DNA of 64,000 nucleotides from Anderseniella sp963759095 (GCA_963759095.1 CAVWYF010000004.1:1-64000); one strand, 5' to 3'. Positions 1 to 9,149 are shown, counted from the first letter of the stretch. Notes: generated by a model not told the origin, from the sequence alone. Made by a program: numbers and translations.

Positions 1-420
1 CACCAGGTCAATCTTGTTTATAGCCAGAATTGCCTTGGCCCCGGTCGCCTCCAGGCCTTCGATAATGCGCGTATTGTCTTCGTTGAGGCCGTCGCGGGCA
101 CCGATCAGCAGAACTGTCGCATCCGCATCTGCGGCACCTGCCCAGGCTGCATGAACCATCTCTTCATCCAGCTTTCGCTTGGGCGAAAAAATACCCGGTG
201 TGTCAACAAAAATGATCTGTGCTGCGCCTTCCAGTGCAATCGCCCTGATGCGCGCCCGCGTCGTCTGGACTTTGTGGGTTACAATCGAGATCTTGGACCC
301 GACAAGCTAATTCAGCAGGGTTGACTTGCCGGCGTTGGGAGCACCGATCAGGGCAACGAAACCACAACTGGTCACACCTTTGTCCTGCGGTTGCACCATC
401 TCGGTTGTACCCTCTGTCAT
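1..420 (-). pseudogene. era: GTPase Era, N-terminal part, with internal stop codon
   Basis: Era is an essential Ras-like GTPase that binds 16S rRNA and helps mature the 30S subunit. The frame opens at an ATG overlapping the rnc stop (ATGA) and stays in frame to the left window edge, 140 codons, so the C-terminal KH domain lies outside. Visible motifs are the P-loop GAPNAGKST (about residues 27-35), DTPGIF and NKID near the edge. Codon 38, in LLN-x-LVG where Gln is expected, is TAG (307-309), one C-to-T change from CAG. Everything downstream remains Era-like, so this is either a base error or a very recent nonsense mutation. Identity is certain; functionality is not. Confidence 0.9.
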
Positions 421-1105
421 TTCCAGATCCTTTCGCGGCGCAGAAATTCCGTAGCTGCGACCTGTTCTGCCGTGCGCCGGGTGGTTGAGACACCGTGCGC
501 CGGCTCCCGGCCCTCGACTTTCAATTCCACCTTGAATTCCGGCGCATGGTCCGGGCCTGTGGTGTCAATCGTCTCATATGATGGCACTGCCAACGATTTT
601 GCCGCGGCCCATTCCTGCAGGGATGACTTGGCATCCTTGCGCATGTCCGGCGCCTGCTTGAGAAAACCGGCCCAATGTTCGCCGATGAGCGTGCGTGCTA
701 CTTCCAGGCCCCCGTCAAGGTAAGCCGCCGCAATCAGGGCTTCGCATGCGTCACCAACAATATTGTCAGTCACAACCGTACGCTTGTTGCCTTTGCCGGC
801 CAGCACGAGAGCGTCCGGAGTACCCAGTTTCTCGCCAATTTTCGCGCATGTCTGGCGTCGCACCAGCGTATTGAGCATCCGCGCCAGGTCGCCTTCGGGC
901 AAATCCTCGTGTTGCTCATATAAAAGCTGTGCGACAATCAATCCGAGCACCCTGTCACCCAGGAACTCGAGGCGCTCATTGCTCGCCCGACTTTGGATTT
1001 CGCTCCGCTGGAGTGGGTCAGGGCCTGCTCGAGCAATTGCTCATTCTTGAATACATATCCTAGCCGGTTGATCAGAACGGCTACTGCTTCACCCCGGTTG
1101 ATCAT
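417..1105 (-). pseudogene. rnc: Ribonuclease III, frameshifted as read
   Basis: RNase III cleaves double-stranded RNA, including rRNA precursors. The ATG at 1105 overlaps the lepB stop (ATGA) and the gene ends by overlapping era, so lepB, rnc and era look translationally coupled. The N-terminal frame gives LGYVFKNEQLLEQALTHSS; the signature NERLEFLGD continues in another frame from about 1000, followed by the catalytic domain and a C-terminal double-stranded RNA-binding domain ending in FLRRERIWK. The span of 689 bases is not a multiple of three, consistent with one missing base (or two extra) between about 985 and 1015. Length would be about 229 residues, normal for the family. Confidence 0.88.
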
Positions 1106-1894
1106 TCGACGGAGTTGAATATCCGGCCCCAGCGAATGTTCGTGGGCCATTTCCAAACTTCCCAGAAAGCCCCGTCAGGTCCGTGCGAGAAGAACAGCAC
1201 AGTCGATTTGCCGACCGAATTCTCATATGGAACATAGCCGACCTCCTTGAGGAAACGGGAATCTGTCGAATTGTCACGATTGTCGCCCATCATGAAATAA
1301 TGTTCCGCGGGAACCGTATAAACCTCGGTATTGTCGGCCTGACCGTCATATATGTCCAGCGTCGAGTAGCTCACACCGTTCGGCAGTGTTTCAATATATT
1401 GTTTTGCCCGCGGAGCATTGTCCCTGTCCGGGTTGACGAAATTCTCAACCTGTCTGCGCTTGACCGCTTCACCATTGATGTGAAGCACACCATTGATCAT
1501 CTGAATCCTGTCGCCGGGCAGCCCGATAACGCGCTTGATGTAATCGGTCTCGTTATCAAGCGGCAACTTGAATACAACCACATCGCCACGATCCGGCGCA
1601 TCGCCAAAAACCCTGCCCTCAATCGGCACCGGCCCGAACTTGAACAGATTGTTGCCAAACAGCCCAAACGCAAAATTGAACGAGTACTTCGAATAGCCGT
1701 AAGACAGCTTGTTGACGAACAGATAGTCGCCGACACGCAAGGTTGGAACCGTCAGACTCAGATGGAATATTGAACGGCTGAAAGAAAAATGTGCGTACCA
1801 CAAAGGCTATCAGCAGCGCCTGGATAATGACCTTGACGGTTTCCCAGCCACTGTCTTCTGTTTTCTTGCGTGAACGCTCCACCTCGGAAGACAT
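1102..1894 (-). pseudogene. lepB: Signal peptidase I, frameshifted as read
   Basis: Leader peptidase cleaves signal peptides at the outer face of the inner membrane. The N-terminus has a short charged stretch and one transmembrane helix (VIIQALLIAFVVRTFFFQPF), then the serine box. Here the frame breaks: SES is read in one frame and VPTLRVGDYLFVNK in the next, around 1754. Removing one base gives SESTVPTL, which keeps the catalytic serine. Later motifs are intact: GDVVVFKLP, the Lys-box DYIKRVIGLPGD, and GDNRDNSTDSR. The total of 793 bases is 3n+1, consistent with a single inserted base. It lies between acpS and rnc, as in many alphaproteobacteria. Confidence 0.9.
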
Positions 1895-2124
1895 TTGCTC
1901 GCCTCTTTACTTTACTTTCAGCCCAGACGTTCGCACGCCCGATTCTGGTCACCGCCTGTTTTGACAGTCATGTCGCAGCTTATTTGCAAAATTGCAACTG
2001 TCGGCGATTTCCTTGGATCACCATGTTTTTTCGATTGATAGAGCGAGAAAACCTTGAAGCTGATCGCTTACGCGGTTTTAGACCAGCTCTTTGGATTCGA
2101 TTGACCCCATGCCGGTCCTGCAGA

Positions 2125-2532
2125 TCAGCTTGCGGCAACCGGAATACAGGAGATTATCACGATTGCCTGGGCATACGGAAAATCGTCGGTGATAGTCAGA
2201 TGGATATCGGGCCTGTGCCCTGCCGGTACCAGGGTTTCAAGATGTTGCGCCGCACCACCGGTCAAAACCATGGTCGGACGCCCGCTCGGCATGTTGACGA
2301 CACCAAGATCGCGCCAGAACACGCCTTTGCGAAACCCCGTTCCCAGTGCCTTGGAACACGCTTCCTTGGCCGCAAACCGTTTGGCATATGACGCAGCACG
2401 CTGCGCACGGCGATCAGATTTGGCTTTTTCAATATCAGTAAAGACCCGGGACACAAACCGGTCACCGAACTTTTCCAGTGTGGTTTCGATGCGCCGGATA
2501 TCGATCATGTCATTGCCTACTCCCAGGATCAT
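2125..2532 (-). CDS. acpS: Holo-[acyl-carrier-protein] synthase
   Basis: AcpS transfers 4-phosphopantetheine from CoA to acyl carrier protein. The 135-residue product begins MILGVGNDMIDI, carrying the metal-binding Asp of the GxDxxxI motif, and has the second signature RFAAKEACSKALGTG (about residues 52-66). Length is typical. The ATG overlaps the stop of the upstream DUF2062 gene (ATGA), so the two are coupled. About 230 bases without a recognisable gene separate it from lepB. Confidence 0.95.
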   Translation of the reverse strand: MILGVGNDMIDIRRIETTLEKFGDRFVSRVFTDIEKAKSDRRAQRAASYAKRFAAKEACSKALGTGFRKGVFWRDLGVVNMPSGRPTMVLTGGAAQHLETLVPAGHRPDIHLTITDDFPYAQAIVIISCIPVAAS

Positions 2533-3158
2533 GTGCCGGCACCTTGGCGTGAGGCCGCCTGGGCGTCGCGCCGTTTGCGCAATTCAGCCATCCGCTTTTC
2601 ACGCAGTTTCCGGCGCCGTTCCTTGTACTTGCTCACGGCAGGTTTCAGCAGAATATAAGCTGTAATAGCGCACGAAAGCCCCAGGGGGATGGCCCCGACA
2701 CACATAGGGAAAAACACCGGCTCCAGCCCGGCCCATAACTCTGCGAAGAACCGGACCGGGTCTGTGAACAACAGCTTCATGCCGCCATCAGGTGAAGAGA
2801 TCGCAATCTCCTCGCGGCCTTCCTGACCAAGAAGATAGCTGCCTGTGTTGTGGGTAATGAACCATATGAACGGAAAAGTCAGCGGATTTCCGACCGACGT
2901 GCCGATTGCCGATGCGAGCAGGTTTCCGCCGACTGCCCAGGCAATCAGCGCCGCCACAACAAAATGAAAACCGATCAGCGGCGTGAATGATGCGAATGCA
3001 CCGGCTGCAAACCCCAATGCTATTGCATGAGGTGAGCCGGAAATCCGGTTGACCTTGTAGGAAAAGTATTTTGCCGCGCGCTGGAATCCGATTTCGGGCC
3101 AGATAAAGTTTCTGACCTTTCTGAATAGACCAATTGACTTGCGCCGTTTCAAAATCAT
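2529..3158 (-). CDS. DUF2062 family inner-membrane protein
   Basis: This 209-residue protein has the DUF2062 pattern: a short basic N-terminus, the GSPHAIALGFAAGAFASFTPLIGFH segment, then hydrophobic helices with GTSVGNPLTFPFIW (about residues 85-100) and a last helix near residue 155. The C-terminal 40 residues are very basic (KERRRKLREKRMAELRKRR), probably cytoplasmic. Function of the family is unknown; it commonly sits between the nucleotide and lepB genes in alphaproteobacteria, as here. It overlaps acpS by four bases. The start ATG is followed by a basic stretch and is the first in frame. Confidence 0.85.
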   Translation of the reverse strand: MILKRRKSIGLFRKVRNFIWPEIGFQRAAKYFSYKVNRISGSPHAIALGFAAGAFASFTPLIGFHFVVAALIAWAVGGNLLASAIGTSVGNPLTFPFIWFITHNTGSYLLGQEGREEIAISSPDGGMKLLFTDPVRFFAELWAGLEPVFFPMCVGAIPLGLSCAITAYILLKPAVSKYKERRRKLREKRMAELRKRRDAQAASRQGAGT

Positions 3159-3232
3159 AATTCAAACACACCCGAAATATTTGCATCCGGAAGACGCTCA
3201 AGAGCGACACGAGTACAATCAAACCCGTAAAA

Positions 3233-3304
3233 ATTGCTCTAACACTTTGCAGGCGATCAGGATTGTGAATTCTGGTTAACTTAACCAAAGTTCATCCTGG
3301 TCTA
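3233..3304. repeat. Composite palindromic repeat, right-hand copy
   Basis: This stretch matches the right two thirds of the full element at 55422-55526: TTGCTCT, a CACTTTG block, GCGATCAGG, an imperfect inverted repeat around GGTTAACTTAACC, then CATCCTGGTCTA. The last three bases, CTA, are the complement of the pyrE stop codon TAG, so the repeat forms the end of that gene. It lies between pyrE and the DUF2062 gene. Confidence 0.7.
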
Positions 3305-3901
3305 TGCCTTCAGGCCGCGGCTCCCCGGTTTCACAGCTTCCGTTGCAGCAAGCTCTGGTGGCAACTTGTCCGCTTCGAAAGTTGGCACTTCCAACTGAGC
3401 CAGCGACACCAAGGGCACTCCCACATCCGCCTTGCCGCCCGACCGGTCAACCAGACATGCCGCTCCAACCGTCTTGCCGCCGGCCTGCGCGATTGCTTCT
3501 ATGCACTCGCGCGATGACAGTCCCGTTGTCACAATGTCCTCAACCATGATGCACCGCATACCCGGCTCGATGTCAAACCCACGACGAAACACCAAATTAC
3601 CATCGACACGTTCACAAAAGATTGCCGGGACTTTCATTTGCCGGCCCATTTCGTAGCCGACAACGACACCGCCCATGGCAGGAGACACGACCATATCAAG
3701 CTTGCCGAATTCCGCAGCGTCAATTTTTTGTGCAAGAGTGGCACACAAGCGTCCGGCCCGTTGCGCGTCCATCAGCACCCGGGCGCACTGCAGATAACGC
3801 GTGCTGTGCAGGCCGGACGACAGAATGAAATGTCCTTCCAGAAGCGCACCGGCAGCGCGAAATTCATCAAGCACTTGTTCTTGCGTAAGCATCAAAGTCA
3901 C
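3302..3901 (-). CDS. pyrE: Orotate phosphoribosyltransferase
   Basis: PyrE joins orotate to PRPP to make orotidine monophosphate in pyrimidine synthesis. The 199-residue product has the OPRTase start (ALLEGHFILSSGLHSTRYLQ), the PAMGGVVVGYEMGRQ segment and the PRPP-binding motif MVEDIVTTGLSSRE (about residues 118-131). Length is slightly shorter than the roughly 213-residue bacterial enzyme but in range for this alphaproteobacterial subtype. It follows rel on the same strand by about 45 bases. Its stop codon is the terminal TAG of a dispersed repeat. Confidence 0.95.
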   Translation of the reverse strand: MTLMLTQEQVLDEFRAAGALLEGHFILSSGLHSTRYLQCARVLMDAQRAGRLCATLAQKIDAAEFGKLDMVVSPAMGGVVVGYEMGRQMKVPAIFCERVDGNLVFRRGFDIEPGMRCIMVEDIVTTGLSSRECIEAIAQAGGKTVGAACLVDRSGGKADVGVPLVSLAQLEVPTFEADKLPPELAATEAVKPGSRGLKA

Positions 3902-3945
3902 CGTTTCTTTGAGACATCATAGTTGAGCCGGAAATGCGGCAATTG

Positions 3946-6117
3946 TCAGTCAGAACCTGTCGCGCGAACCACCGTGGAAATCAATGGTTTTCGGCGAAGT
4001 TCATTCATAATTTGATTGAGATGCCTGACATCTTCAACCTCAACCGTCAGGTCGATATTGTAAAAGTCACGCGCCCGGTCGGTCATCTTCAGATTTTCGA
4101 TGTTTGCCCCGCCGTCCGCAACCGTTTGTGTGAGCTGGCCCAACGCACCAACCTCATTGTGCAGAACAACCCGTAAACGGGCCGGATACAGACTGGTCGC
4201 TGAATCTTCATCCCAGGCAAGATCAATCCACAGGTCCGGTTCATCGTCGAACTGCTGCAATGCTGCGGAAAAAATCGGATAGACCGTAATGCCTTCGCCC
4301 GGCTTCAGAATACCCACAATCCGTTCACCGGGCACCGCCCCGGTCGATGCATCGATGGTCAGCGGCAGGTTCTGATTGACACCGCGAACCGGGATCGATG
4401 GCACGCCGCCTTCCTGTTGTACAGTGCGTGACTTCCGAATGTCACGCTTAGGCGCCTCCCGCTCGCCTTCAAAGCCCAGCGCATTCATCACATCACGCGC
4501 TGCCAGCTCACCGCGCCCGACGGCTGCCAGACCATCTTCAGCAGACGAAATACCAAGTTTTCGCATTGCTTCGCCAAATTGTTTCTTGTTGTAGGTCGCA
4601 TCGAAACGCGCAAGGTGACGCTCAATTATTTCGCGCCCCAATCCGGCATACTGTGCACGCACTGCAATTCTGGTCGCCCGCCTTATGGCAGCGCGTGCCT
4701 TGCCGGTATGAACCACTTTCTCCCAGGCTGCAGGCGGTGTCTGGGCCTGTGATCTGATAACGTCAATTTCATCACCATTGGCGAGTTCGGTCATCAAGGG
4801 CGCATGCCGGCCATTGACCCGGCAACCTACACACGAGTTCCCGATATCGGTGTGTACCGCATAGGCAAAGTCGATGGCATTTGCGCCCTTGGGCAGAGCA
4901 ATCAGCGCACCCTTGGGGGTGAAACAGAATACCTGGTCCGCAAACAGCTCAAGCCTTGTACTTTCCAGAAATTCACCCGGATTGTCACCTTCGGCGAGCG
5001 TTTCAACAAGCGACCGCAACCATCTGAACGAATTGGAATCTCCATGCGGCAGCCTGATCCCGCGTTCTGCTGCTATCGGATCGGCAACATCCTTGTAGAA
5101 GCTGTGCGCCGCCACGCCACGTTCGGCGATATCATCCATCGCCCGGGTTCTGATCTGAAGCTCGACACGTTTGCGGTGCGGACCGATGACCGTCGTATGA
5201 ATTGAGCGATAATCATTCTGCTTTGGATTTGAAATATAATCCTTGAACCTGCCCGGCACCACCCGCCAGGCCGTGTGGGCAACACCCAGTGCCTTGTAGC
5301 ATTCGACTTCGCTGGTCACGATAATCCGAAATCCGAAGATGTCCGACAACTGGCCCAGCGACAAATGCTTGCGCTGCATCTTGCGCCAGATCGAGTAGGC
5401 CTTCTTCTCCCGGCCCGACACATGCGCATTGATCCCGTTCTCCGCAAGCTTTTCGGTAAGTGTTTCCTCAATATTGGTAAGAATATCACCCGATTCAGCC
5501 CTCAGCGATTCCAGCCGTTTCATGATGCCGTCCCGCGCTTCCGGATACAGCGCCTTGAAGGCGATGTCATCCAGCTCCTCACGCATGGTATGCATGCCCA
5601 TACGGCCCGCCAACGGTGCGTAAATATCCATGGTTTCCTTGGCAATGCGGGCGCGTTTTTCCGGCTTCACATGATGCAGCGTGCGCATATTGTGCAGCCG
5701 GTCAGCCAGCTTGACCAGCAACACCCGCGCATCGCGCGACATGGCCAGCAACAGCTTGCGCAAATTCTCAGCCTGCGCCGCCTCCTTGGAAATCAGGTCC
5801 AGCCGCTTGATCTTGGTGAGGCCTTCGACCAATTCAGATATCTCGCCACCAAACAATTGCTCGATTTCTGCAAGTGTAGCCTCGGTGTCTTCTACAACAT
5901 CGTGCAGCAAGGCGGCCGCAATGGTTGCATCATCCAGCTTCATCTCGGTGAGAATGGCTGCGACTTCCAGCGGGTGGGTAAAGTACGGATCGCCGGAGGC
6001 TCGGACCTGATGGCCATGTGCTTTCATGGCATAAACGTAAGCCTTGTTGAGCATGGCTTCATTTGCGTCCGGGTCATAGCTTGTGACCCTTTCCACCAAC
6101 TCGTATTGACGCATCAT
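3946..6117 (-). CDS. rel: Bifunctional (p)ppGpp synthetase/hydrolase (Rel/SpoT)
   Basis: This enzyme makes and degrades the stringent-response alarmone (p)ppGpp. Domains in order: HD hydrolase with HPLEVA and LLHDVVED (about residues 45-75); synthetase with YSIWRKMQRKH and DYRSIHTTVIG (about 240-330); TGS domain (PKGALIALPKGANAIDFAY, about 385-400); C-terminal ACT domain ending in VVRATGSD. All hydrolase histidines and aspartates of the HD motif are present, so both activities are expected. About 722 residues. An open frame extends 22 codons further upstream, but homology starts at MMRQYELVERV, so I place the start at 6117 (6114 is equally possible). A terminator-like hairpin lies between rpoZ and this gene. 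Confidence 0.95.
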   Translation of the reverse strand: MMRQYELVERVTSYDPDANEAMLNKAYVYAMKAHGHQVRASGDPYFTHPLEVAAILTEMKLDDATIAAALLHDVVEDTEATLAEIEQLFGGEISELVEGLTKIKRLDLISKEAAQAENLRKLLLAMSRDARVLLVKLADRLHNMRTLHHVKPEKRARIAKETMDIYAPLAGRMGMHTMREELDDIAFKALYPEARDGIMKRLESLRAESGDILTNIEETLTEKLAENGINAHVSGREKKAYSIWRKMQRKHLSLGQLSDIFGFRIIVTSEVECYKALGVAHTAWRVVPGRFKDYISNPKQNDYRSIHTTVIGPHRKRVELQIRTRAMDDIAERGVAAHSFYKDVADPIAAERGIRLPHGDSNSFRWLRSLVETLAEGDNPGEFLESTRLELFADQVFCFTPKGALIALPKGANAIDFAYAVHTDIGNSCVGCRVNGRHAPLMTELANGDEIDVIRSQAQTPPAAWEKVVHTGKARAAIRRATRIAVRAQYAGLGREIIERHLARFDATYNKKQFGEAMRKLGISSAEDGLAAVGRGELAARDVMNALGFEGEREAPKRDIRKSRTVQQEGGVPSIPVRGVNQNLPLTIDASTGAVPGERIVGILKPGEGITVYPIFSAALQQFDDEPDLWIDLAWDEDSATSLYPARLRVVLHNEVGALGQLTQTVADGGANIENLKMTDRARDFYNIDLTVEVEDVRHLNQIMNELRRKPLISTVVRATGSD

Positions 6118-6175
6118 GCCCGCGGCCTGTTGAAAATCCCAATTGTGGCAGTGTAGCAGACACAATAAGGAGCCG

Positions 6176-6212
6176 GAAAACAAAACAACCGGAGCAACGC
6201 TAATTGCTCCGG
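6176..6212 (-). terminator. Intrinsic terminator or attenuator after rpoZ
   Basis: Read on the minus strand, a perfect 9-bp stem (CCGGAGCAA / TTGCTCCGG, arms at 6204-6212 and 6189-6197) with a 6-base loop is followed by a T-rich tract (TTGTTTTGTTTTC). It lies 30-70 bases after the rpoZ stop and about 60 bases before the rel start, so it would uncouple rel transcription from rpoZ unless read through. Confidence 0.75.
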
Positions 6213-6245
6213 CTGAAAATCAGGCGAACTGTTGACTGTCCGGTA

Positions 6246-6662
6246 TCAGTAGCCGGAACGCTGCGAGCCCGGGCTTTCTGCCGGCGGCAGGCCTTCGAGG
6301 CCGCGCAGCAGATCATCTTCGCTCATGCGATCATAGCCGTCCTGGCCATCCTGCTCGGTAGGAGCCGGCTCCGCCTGGTCAGGCTCATTACCGGCCAACA
6401 GCAGCGGTACTGCGCTTTCTTCCGGCTCATCCACCTCAACATGCTTCTGCATGGAATGAACATAATCTTCACGAAGATCCTCCACGTCGATGGTGGAATC
6501 GCCAATCTCACGCAGGGCCACAACGGGGTTTTTGTCATTGTCGCGGTCGAGCGTCAAAGGCGCTCCCTGCGAAATCATGCGTGCGCGATGCGCAGACATT
6601 AGAACCAGTTCAAACCGGTTCGGCAATTTTTCGATGCAGTCTTCAACGGTAACGCGTGCCAT
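6246..6662 (-). CDS. rpoZ: RNA polymerase omega subunit
   Basis: Omega helps fold and assemble the beta-prime subunit of RNA polymerase. The start MARVTVEDCIEKLPNRFELV matches the family exactly and is preceded by GAGG about ten bases upstream, so the longer open frame upstream is not used. The core (residues 1-65) contains the conserved AHRARMISQGAP; an acidic, proline-rich tail extends it to 138 residues, typical of alphaproteobacterial omega. It precedes rel, the usual neighbour of rpoZ, and is divergent from an MFS transporter. Confidence 0.95.
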   Translation of the reverse strand: MARVTVEDCIEKLPNRFELVLMSAHRARMISQGAPLTLDRDNDKNPVVALREIGDSTIDVEDLREDYVHSMQKHVEVDEPEESAVPLLLAGNEPDQAEPAPTEQDGQDGYDRMSEDDLLRGLEGLPPAESPGSQRSGY

Positions 6663-6771
6663 GAAGCTTGGATCCTCACAAATATTAAGTGTCAGCTGGA
6701 ACTTAAGTGGGCTTTTAGCCACACAAATGCAAGAAAGCAAGTGTGCGCTTGCCGCAGAACGGTCTATCTTG

Positions 6772-7995
6772 ATGTCAATGCAATCTCGACAGTTCCATAA
6801 ACTTATCTGGCCATTGGCAATTGCCGAGACAATTTTGTGGGCTTCATTGTATTATTCCTTCCCTGCCCTGCTGGTCCAGTGGGAGCAGGAATTCGGCTGG
6901 TCCAAAACCGGCCTGACCGGCGCCTTCACGCTGGCTGTCCTGACATCTGCCGTTATGGCGCCGGTTGCCGGCAGATTGATTGACCGGGGATTGGGCACAA
7001 AAGTGTTCTGCGGCAGCGCGATCCTGGGTGCCCTGTTACTGCTGCTGCTGACCCAGATAACCCAACTATGGCAGTTCTACCTTGTGTGGTTCGGCATTGG
7101 CGTGACGCTCGCAGGCTGTCTGTACGAACCATGCTTTGCCATTCTGACCCGGACGCTCGGACCTCGGGCCCGACGCGGCATAACCATCGTCTCTCTGATG
7201 GCAGGTCTTGCCGGCACAGTTTCATTCCCTGCTGCGTTTTATCTTTCCGCATTGTTTGGATGGCGTGGTGCCGTGCTGGTGTTTGCGACTGTCATCATGG
7301 TAATTGCGGTGCCGCTGATCTGGTGGGCAGCAAGCCGGGCAGAACATATCGGAGGTTCGACCGCCGATCCATCAAGCCACAACGCCAAAGAGCCGATGCG
7401 TATCGCCCGCAAACCGGCATTCTGGGCCCTGGCTTTAGGGTTTGCCATGGTTTCACTGGATACCGGCATGATGATTACCCATACCCTGCCGTTGCTGGAT
7501 GAACGCGGCTTTGGCAAGGAAACCGCGGTTCTGGCCATTTCACTGATCGGTCCCATGCAGGTGCTCGGCCGCCTTGTCATCATGAATATTGAACACAGGA
7601 TCTCCGGCCTGATCATCGCAATCTCATGCCAGCTTGCAGTTTCAGCCGCCGCCTTGAGCCTGATGGGTGCCACGGCACTTCCGGTTCTGCTGGCAAGTTT
7701 TGTAGTGCTGCAAGGGTTCGGCAATGGTGTGACCAGCATCATCCGTCCTGTGCTGACAGCAGAACTGCTGGGCAGGGCGAATTTCGGTGTGATCTCCGGC
7801 ATGACAGCCCTGGTGTACATCACCGGCTTTGCTGCCGGGCCAACCATTGGCTCGCTGGCCTGGCAGATCGGCGGTTATGATCTGATGCTGGTGGTGGCGG
7901 TCGGCATTGGCGGCCTGGGAGCACTGCTGTTGTTGCTGGCAGGCAGGCTGTCCGCCTCTGATGCTCAATCCTCTGCGCGCTCCACCGGCGGATAG
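6772..7995 (+). CDS. MFS family transporter
   Basis: This protein of about 407 residues has roughly twelve hydrophobic helices and the loop 2-3 motif GRLIDRGLGTK (about residues 65-75), placing it in the major facilitator superfamily. A central hydrophilic loop (HNAKEPMRIARKPAF) separates two halves. Substrate cannot be read from sequence; related proteins are annotated as oxalate/formate-like or generic efflux carriers. The open frame extends back across rpoZ on the other strand, but the hydrophobic N-terminus begins at ATG 6772 or 6778, so the shorter start is chosen. The last 31 bases overlap the convergent gene at 7965-8567. Confidence 0.85.
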   Translation: MSMQSRQFHKLIWPLAIAETILWASLYYSFPALLVQWEQEFGWSKTGLTGAFTLAVLTSAVMAPVAGRLIDRGLGTKVFCGSAILGALLLLLLTQITQLWQFYLVWFGIGVTLAGCLYEPCFAILTRTLGPRARRGITIVSLMAGLAGTVSFPAAFYLSALFGWRGAVLVFATVIMVIAVPLIWWAASRAEHIGGSTADPSSHNAKEPMRIARKPAFWALALGFAMVSLDTGMMITHTLPLLDERGFGKETAVLAISLIGPMQVLGRLVIMNIEHRISGLIIAISCQLAVSAAALSLMGATALPVLLASFVVLQGFGNGVTSIIRPVLTAELLGRANFGVISGMTALVYITGFAAGPTIGSLAWQIGGYDLMLVVAVGIGGLGALLLLLAGRLSASDAQSSARSTGG

Positions 7996-8567
7996 TCCTG
8001 CGGCGCCTGGTCGCGATCGAACATACCGTAATCACGGGTCATTCGAGCGGCAAAGCCCCAACTCATGCTTTCATCATCGCTCAACCGGGCCAGCAGTTTG
8101 CCTGCGTCTTCGGCACCGGCAACTGTTGCCAGGCTGACATAGGCATCAGCGGTGTTCACGCTGGCAAAACTCTCATCAAAACCGTGCAGCGGCTTGCCGT
8201 TGCTATGGCCTGCAATGATGTAGTCGCCCGTTGCATCTGGTCCCAATTCGACCTGCTCAACAGGCCCGCCCCGCGCCACTTTTGCAAACAACTCGGCGAT
8301 GCGAATGCGATAGTCTTCAAAATGGGTGTACCGGCCTGCCGTCTGCGAGCCTTGATGTTGCCTGTCTTCCCGCCATCCCACTATTGCCGCGTCATCCTTC
8401 CACAACTGATGCGACAGGATCACCCGGTCCCGGGACAATGACTTGAACCGGTCCAGCCAGGTCATGCCTGTGTGCTTTTCCAGCACCGGTTTGAGCATGC
8501 CCACATGACGGAAATAGTGATCTTCATGATCAGGCTTGGGCAGCACTTCAAAAAACAGGGCTAACAT
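7965..8567 (-). CDS. Antibiotic biosynthesis monooxygenase (ABM)-like domain protein
   Basis: A 200-residue soluble protein. The N-terminal half (LALFFEVLPKPDHEDHYFRHVGMLKPVLEKHTGMTWLDRFKSL) resembles the ABM ferredoxin-like fold, continuing through ILSHQLWKDDAAIVGWREDRQHQGSQTAGR, the usual WRxxxxHxxxQ pattern of that family. The second half is not recognised. No cofactor motif is visible; ABM proteins often act without metal or flavin. The ATG directly abuts the TAA of the upstream gene at 8568-9149, so the genes are probably co-transcribed with folK. Confidence 0.65.
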   Translation of the reverse strand: MLALFFEVLPKPDHEDHYFRHVGMLKPVLEKHTGMTWLDRFKSLSRDRVILSHQLWKDDAAIVGWREDRQHQGSQTAGRYTHFEDYRIRIAELFAKVARGGPVEQVELGPDATGDYIIAGHSNGKPLHGFDESFASVNTADAYVSLATVAGAEDAGKLLARLSDDESMSWGFAARMTRDYGMFDRDQAPQDYPPVERAED

Positions 8568-9149
8568 TTATCCGAACATCCATATCCAGTAGGCGGGAAC
8601 AGCAATGTACGCTGTAATTGCCGACGCACACAAAAGCCTGATCCACATGACGGGAAACCGCCACCACAGCACGACGGCGCAAGTAATGCCAAGGACAGCC
8701 TCAACCACCGAGACAATTCCGCCATGATGCGAATTATCCCAGTAGGACAATGGCGAATTGAACACGAAACTGCTGAACGGCCAGAAATGCCGGTGTCCGT
8801 CATCAACATGCACCGGCAGATCGGTGGCGGCATGGACCGTCATGGCAGCAGCAAAGAAAACCATCGGCCAACCCCACCATTTCTCGCGGCAAAACCACCC
8901 GGTTGCGGCAATCAGGCCCGCAACAAAAAACGAATTGAACGCTCCCATCAGGTTGCGCATGTCGTCACGGAAATAAAAATCACCGAAAACGTCCTGGCTC
9001 GTATACCCCATCGCACTGGCGATCCCGAACATGGCAAACACCGGCACGTCAGGCAGAAACGCCCCAACAACGATGGCCACATTGCGGACCTTTTCGCCAC
9101 GCCTGGTCAGCAGCCCCGATGCAAGAAGCAGATGGGTCTGGGTATTCAC
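8568..9149 (-). CDS. YdjM-like / metal-dependent-hydrolase-family membrane protein
   Basis: This 193-residue membrane protein begins MNTQTHLLLASGLL and carries conserved polar residues in hydrophobic surroundings: TH near the start, GAFLPDVPVF, and HAATDLPVHVDDGHRHFWPF (about residues 108-127), a pattern seen in the YdjM-like integral membrane family, sometimes labelled metal-dependent hydrolase. Four to five membrane segments are apparent. The start is a GTG that overlaps the folK stop (GTGA at 9146-9149), showing translational coupling. Catalytic function is inferred only from the His/Asp pattern. Confidence 0.7.
   Translation of the reverse strand: MNTQTHLLLASGLLTRRGEKVRNVAIVVGAFLPDVPVFAMFGIASAMGYTSQDVFGDFYFRDDMRNLMGAFNSFFVAGLIAATGWFCREKWWGWPMVFFAAAMTVHAATDLPVHVDDGHRHFWPFSSFVFNSPLSYWDNSHHGGIVSVVEAVLGITCAVVLWWRFPVMWIRLLCASAITAYIAVPAYWIWMFG

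Noticed and set aside
5275..6156. Long plus-strand ORF (293 residues) opposite rel
   Set aside because: It lies entirely antisense to the strongly conserved HD and synthetase region of rel, has low-complexity His/Gln-rich content and no family pattern; a high-GC shadow frame.
6490..6771. Upstream extension of the MFS ORF into rpoZ antisense sequence
   Set aside because: No hydrophobic signal or homology before 6772, and it overlaps rpoZ on the other strand.
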